Shown here one piece after another: positions 7,401 to 8,353 of a DNA stretch of 8,353 bases; the first letter of the stretch is position 1; each line of letters starts with the position of its first letter. The notes below the pieces were generated by a model. That model searched no databases, was not told the origin of the DNA, and worked only from the letters and a program-made list of their open reading frames with translations. Source of the DNA: Thermoflavifilum sp. (GTDB lineage: Bacteria > Bacteroidota > Bacteroidia > Chitinophagales > Chitinophagaceae). The position numbers were made by a program, and so were the translations under genes. The stretch spans positions 1 to 8,353 of the forward strand of contig JADGHY010000081.1 of assembly GCA_019683625.1 (NCBI GenBank), in the 5' to 3' direction.

Positions 7401-8353
7401 AGAGCCTCGAGTATCCGGTTGAGACCCGTGTTGATGACCGCATCTGTGGCCTCATTAGGCTTTCTACCTATGGCCGTGAGCCAGTCGTCTGGCGCTGAAG
7501 TACAACGCCCATTGGCCACTGTGGTGATTGGGGGATTGATCAGCTCTACCCTGTTAACTTTATTTGTTTTGCCTTGCATCTATCTTGTTGTTGAACGTAG
7601 CCACCTTTCCCGTTTTAAACATCTTCGATTATTTGCTCTGCTAGCAGGCCTGATCATATCTATTCCCGGAAGCGCACAGCCGGCCCAACAGCCAACCTTG
7701 CCACTCAGCTGGGAAACATTTCGCCTGCGCGCCATGGCTCTGGATCCGCAATGGCAGGCTACACAACTTCAGCAAATGTATCAGCAGCTTTTGGTGAAAA
7801 CATCGGCCGATATTCCTAAGACCCAATTCCTCACCGAATATGGGCAATTAAATGGTCCGTTCAGGGATTCCCGCTTCACCATTTCTCAGGCAATCGCATG
7901 GCCCGGATATTATGCACAAATGAAAAAACGATATGAAGCAGAATGGCTCGCCAGCCAGTATGAAAGCCAAATGAGAAGATCTGCCATAATCCAGGCTTTG
8001 CACCTGAGTTATGTGGAATTGCAATATCAACAAGCGCTGTATCAACAATTATCCTGGCTGGATAGCTTGTATTCCCGTTATGCACAGCTTGCTGCCATGC
8101 AGTATGAAAAAGGCGCCTATTCCTTGCTGGAAAAAAATAGCTTTCAACAGGAAGCCAGGCTCATGCATCTGAAGAGATTGGCAGCAGAAAATGATTTGCA
8201 TGCCATTCAACAGCAGCTTATGACTTGGCTGCATACCGATTCCGTGATTGTGGCAGTTACACCCTTTGTGCCGGCTCATGAAATATTTGATACCAGTAAA
8301 TTAGATGTAAAACCATTTGCACAATATTATCAATCTCGCATAGAGTTATCACA
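4485..8353 (+). CDS. CzcA-type heavy-metal RND pump fused to CzcC-like outer-membrane factor (3' partial)
   Basis: One frame runs from the ATG at 4485 to the window end without a stop (1289 complete codons). ATG 4485 is the first start after an in-frame TGA at 4461 and has an A-rich leader. Residues 1 to about 1040 form a complete HME-type RND pump: TM1 about 12-32 ending in 'LPIDAVPDITNNQVQV', a first periplasmic lobe, TM2-TM6, TM7 about 543-560, then 'GGEFIPQLEEGDF', a second lobe with 'EIPTDPMP' and 'MRFNELMTG', and TM8-TM12. The proton-relay motif in TM4 is DFG-x3-DGA-x3-VE with Asp403, Asp409 and Glu416. This fits the divalent-cation (Co/Zn/Cd/Ni) side of the family rather than the copper/silver CusA type, although the exact metal is not decided. 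The usual VEN is VEA here. After Glu1037, a basic stretch and a hydrophobic segment (1049-1061, then 'GSAQP') lead into a TolC/CzcC-like domain from about 1070: 'LSWETFRLRAMALDPQ', 'GQLNGPFRDSRFTISQAIAWPGYY', and a long helix with 'YEKGAYSLLEK'. The remainder of that domain is outside the window. The product should export metal ions from the cytoplasm or periplasm to the outside, driven by protons, with a separate adaptor. Confidence 0.93.
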   Translation, partial: MWQAIIQFSIRHKLGIGIFCLAWIGYGIYNLFHLPIDAVPDITNNQVQVITVSPNLSAPDVERFITVPIEQATRNIPGIIEQRSFSRSGLSLVTIVFDDHTDVYWARQQVSERLSQVSSQIPAGMGSPELGPVTTGLGEIYQYVIRPLPGYEGKYSLEDLRDIQDWIVRRQLLGTEGVADVSSFGGLLKQYEVAIHTDRLNTYRLSIADVFEALSQNNQNAGGAYIEKGPNVLFIRTEGLVRNLDDIRQTVIKRIAGMPVYIKDVADVHIGHAIPYGAMVYVNRQHQEEVAGAVVMMLKGGNSSRVIRLVKDRIAAIKKTLPPGITIEPFLDRTKMVNNAIHTVKKNLLEGALIVVFILVLFLANMRAGLIVASVIPMSMLFAFSMMNLFGVSGNLMSLGALDFGLLVDGAVIIVEAVMHKLRHWKHFPEMSRLSRQQMDEIVAESAGKMMSSAAFGQIIILIVYLPILSLQGIEGKMFRPMAETVAFAILGALILSLTYVPMISSLALSRRVLAKENYADRVLHVLQKHYRKWLIKALRRSGFVIGGAVLLFVASLIVLMRLGGEFIPQLEEGDFAVDTRLLTGASLTNTIHTTQQAAKLLVDSFPEVEKVVVKIGSGEIPTDPMPIEASDMMVVLKDKSEWTRAHSFNELADQMSRVLRAVPGIATGFQFPVQMRFNELMTGARQDVVCKIFGDNLDTLARYAHQLGNIIQTVPGAKDLYVETVTGIPQLVIRYHRAALAQYGLQVSEVNRAVQAAYAGAVAGVVFEEDRRYDLVVRLASKQRDSLDEIQHLPVLLQDGTVVPLRHLAEIRVEEGPYQIQREDARRRIIVGFNVRGRDVQSLVRELQQKVSHQLHLPAGYYITYGGEYENLQRATKRLSVAVPVALILILFMLYLAFQQVKFGLMIFSAIPLASIGGVFALWLRGMPFSISAGVGFIALFGVAVLNGIVMVSEINRLRLMHDWPLTRVLLRASSIRLRPVLMTASVASLGFLPMAVSQSSGAEVQRPLATVVIGGLISSTLLTLFVLPCIYLVVERSHLSRFKHLRLFALLAGLIISIPGSAQPAQQPTLPLSWETFRLRAMALDPQWQATQLQQMYQQLLVKTSADIPKTQFLTEYGQLNGPFRDSRFTISQAIAWPGYYAQMKKRYEAEWLASQYESQMRRSAIIQALHLSYVELQYQQALYQQLSWLDSLYSRYAQLAAMQYEKGAYSLLEKNSFQQEARLMHLKRLAAENDLHAIQQQLMTWLHTDSVIVAVTPFVPAHEIFDTSKLDVKPFAQYYQSRIELS

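Noticed and set aside
5507..7579. Several minus-strand open frames of 72-132 codons inside the pump gene
   Set aside because: The + strand frame encodes a full RND pump with conserved motifs over the same bases; these are shadows.
7590..7700. Reading the pump/channel junction as a frameshift or missing stop
   Set aside because: Both sides read in the same frame with sensible residues, and the junction carries an ordered basic-hydrophobic-GSAQ segment rather than noise, so a real fusion is more likely.

Overview
The window looks like a chromosomal piece of a Bacteroidota genome, probably from the Chitinophagaceae or a close relative. This is inferred from three things. There is a perfect Bacteroidota-type promoter (TTTG, 20 nt, TAnnTTTG). 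Starts are preceded by A-rich leaders rather than strong Shine-Dalgarno sequences. The gene families are also typical of the phylum: the 'PPSGGPKD' Ig-like lipoprotein, the hydrophobic protein with 'SFMEAWLKF', and a metal-efflux RND pump fused to its outer-membrane channel. All convincing genes are on the + strand. I see no tRNA, rRNA, IS element or CRISPR array.

Layout. (1) 1-909: C-terminal part of an AddB-like PD-(D/E)XK nuclease with an iron-sulfur cysteine set; its 5' end lies outside the window. (2) 970-2400: a lipoprotein with an N-terminal Ig-like (Big_5-type) domain and a C-terminal acidic Asn/Gly loop. (3) 2510-3783: a tight three-gene group encoding a four-helix membrane protein, a hemerythrin-like di-iron protein whose ATG shares one base with the preceding stop, and a small single-domain cupin. 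(4) 3804-8353: a metal-efflux locus. It starts with a strong promoter match only a few bases before the ATG of a small His/Asp-rich exported protein. A 247-nt spacer with several short hairpins follows, then a giant gene (4485 to beyond the window end).

The giant gene is an HME-type RND pump (CzcA/CusA family) continuing in one frame, through an extra hydrophobic segment that resembles a signal peptide, into a CzcC/TolC-like outer-membrane factor. The reading frame was translated codon by codon from 4485 to 8353 and has no stop, so it is partial at its 3' end.

How the genes work together. The efflux locus appears to encode inner-membrane pump and outer-membrane channel as one polypeptide, with the small acidic/His protein as a probable periplasmic accessory. 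A periplasmic adaptor (CzcB-type) would be expected just downstream but is not visible. The hemerythrin/cupin/membrane-protein group may be a small redox, oxygen or nitric-oxide related unit, but nothing in the sequence proves that. The nuclease and the lipoprotein are not clearly linked to either group.
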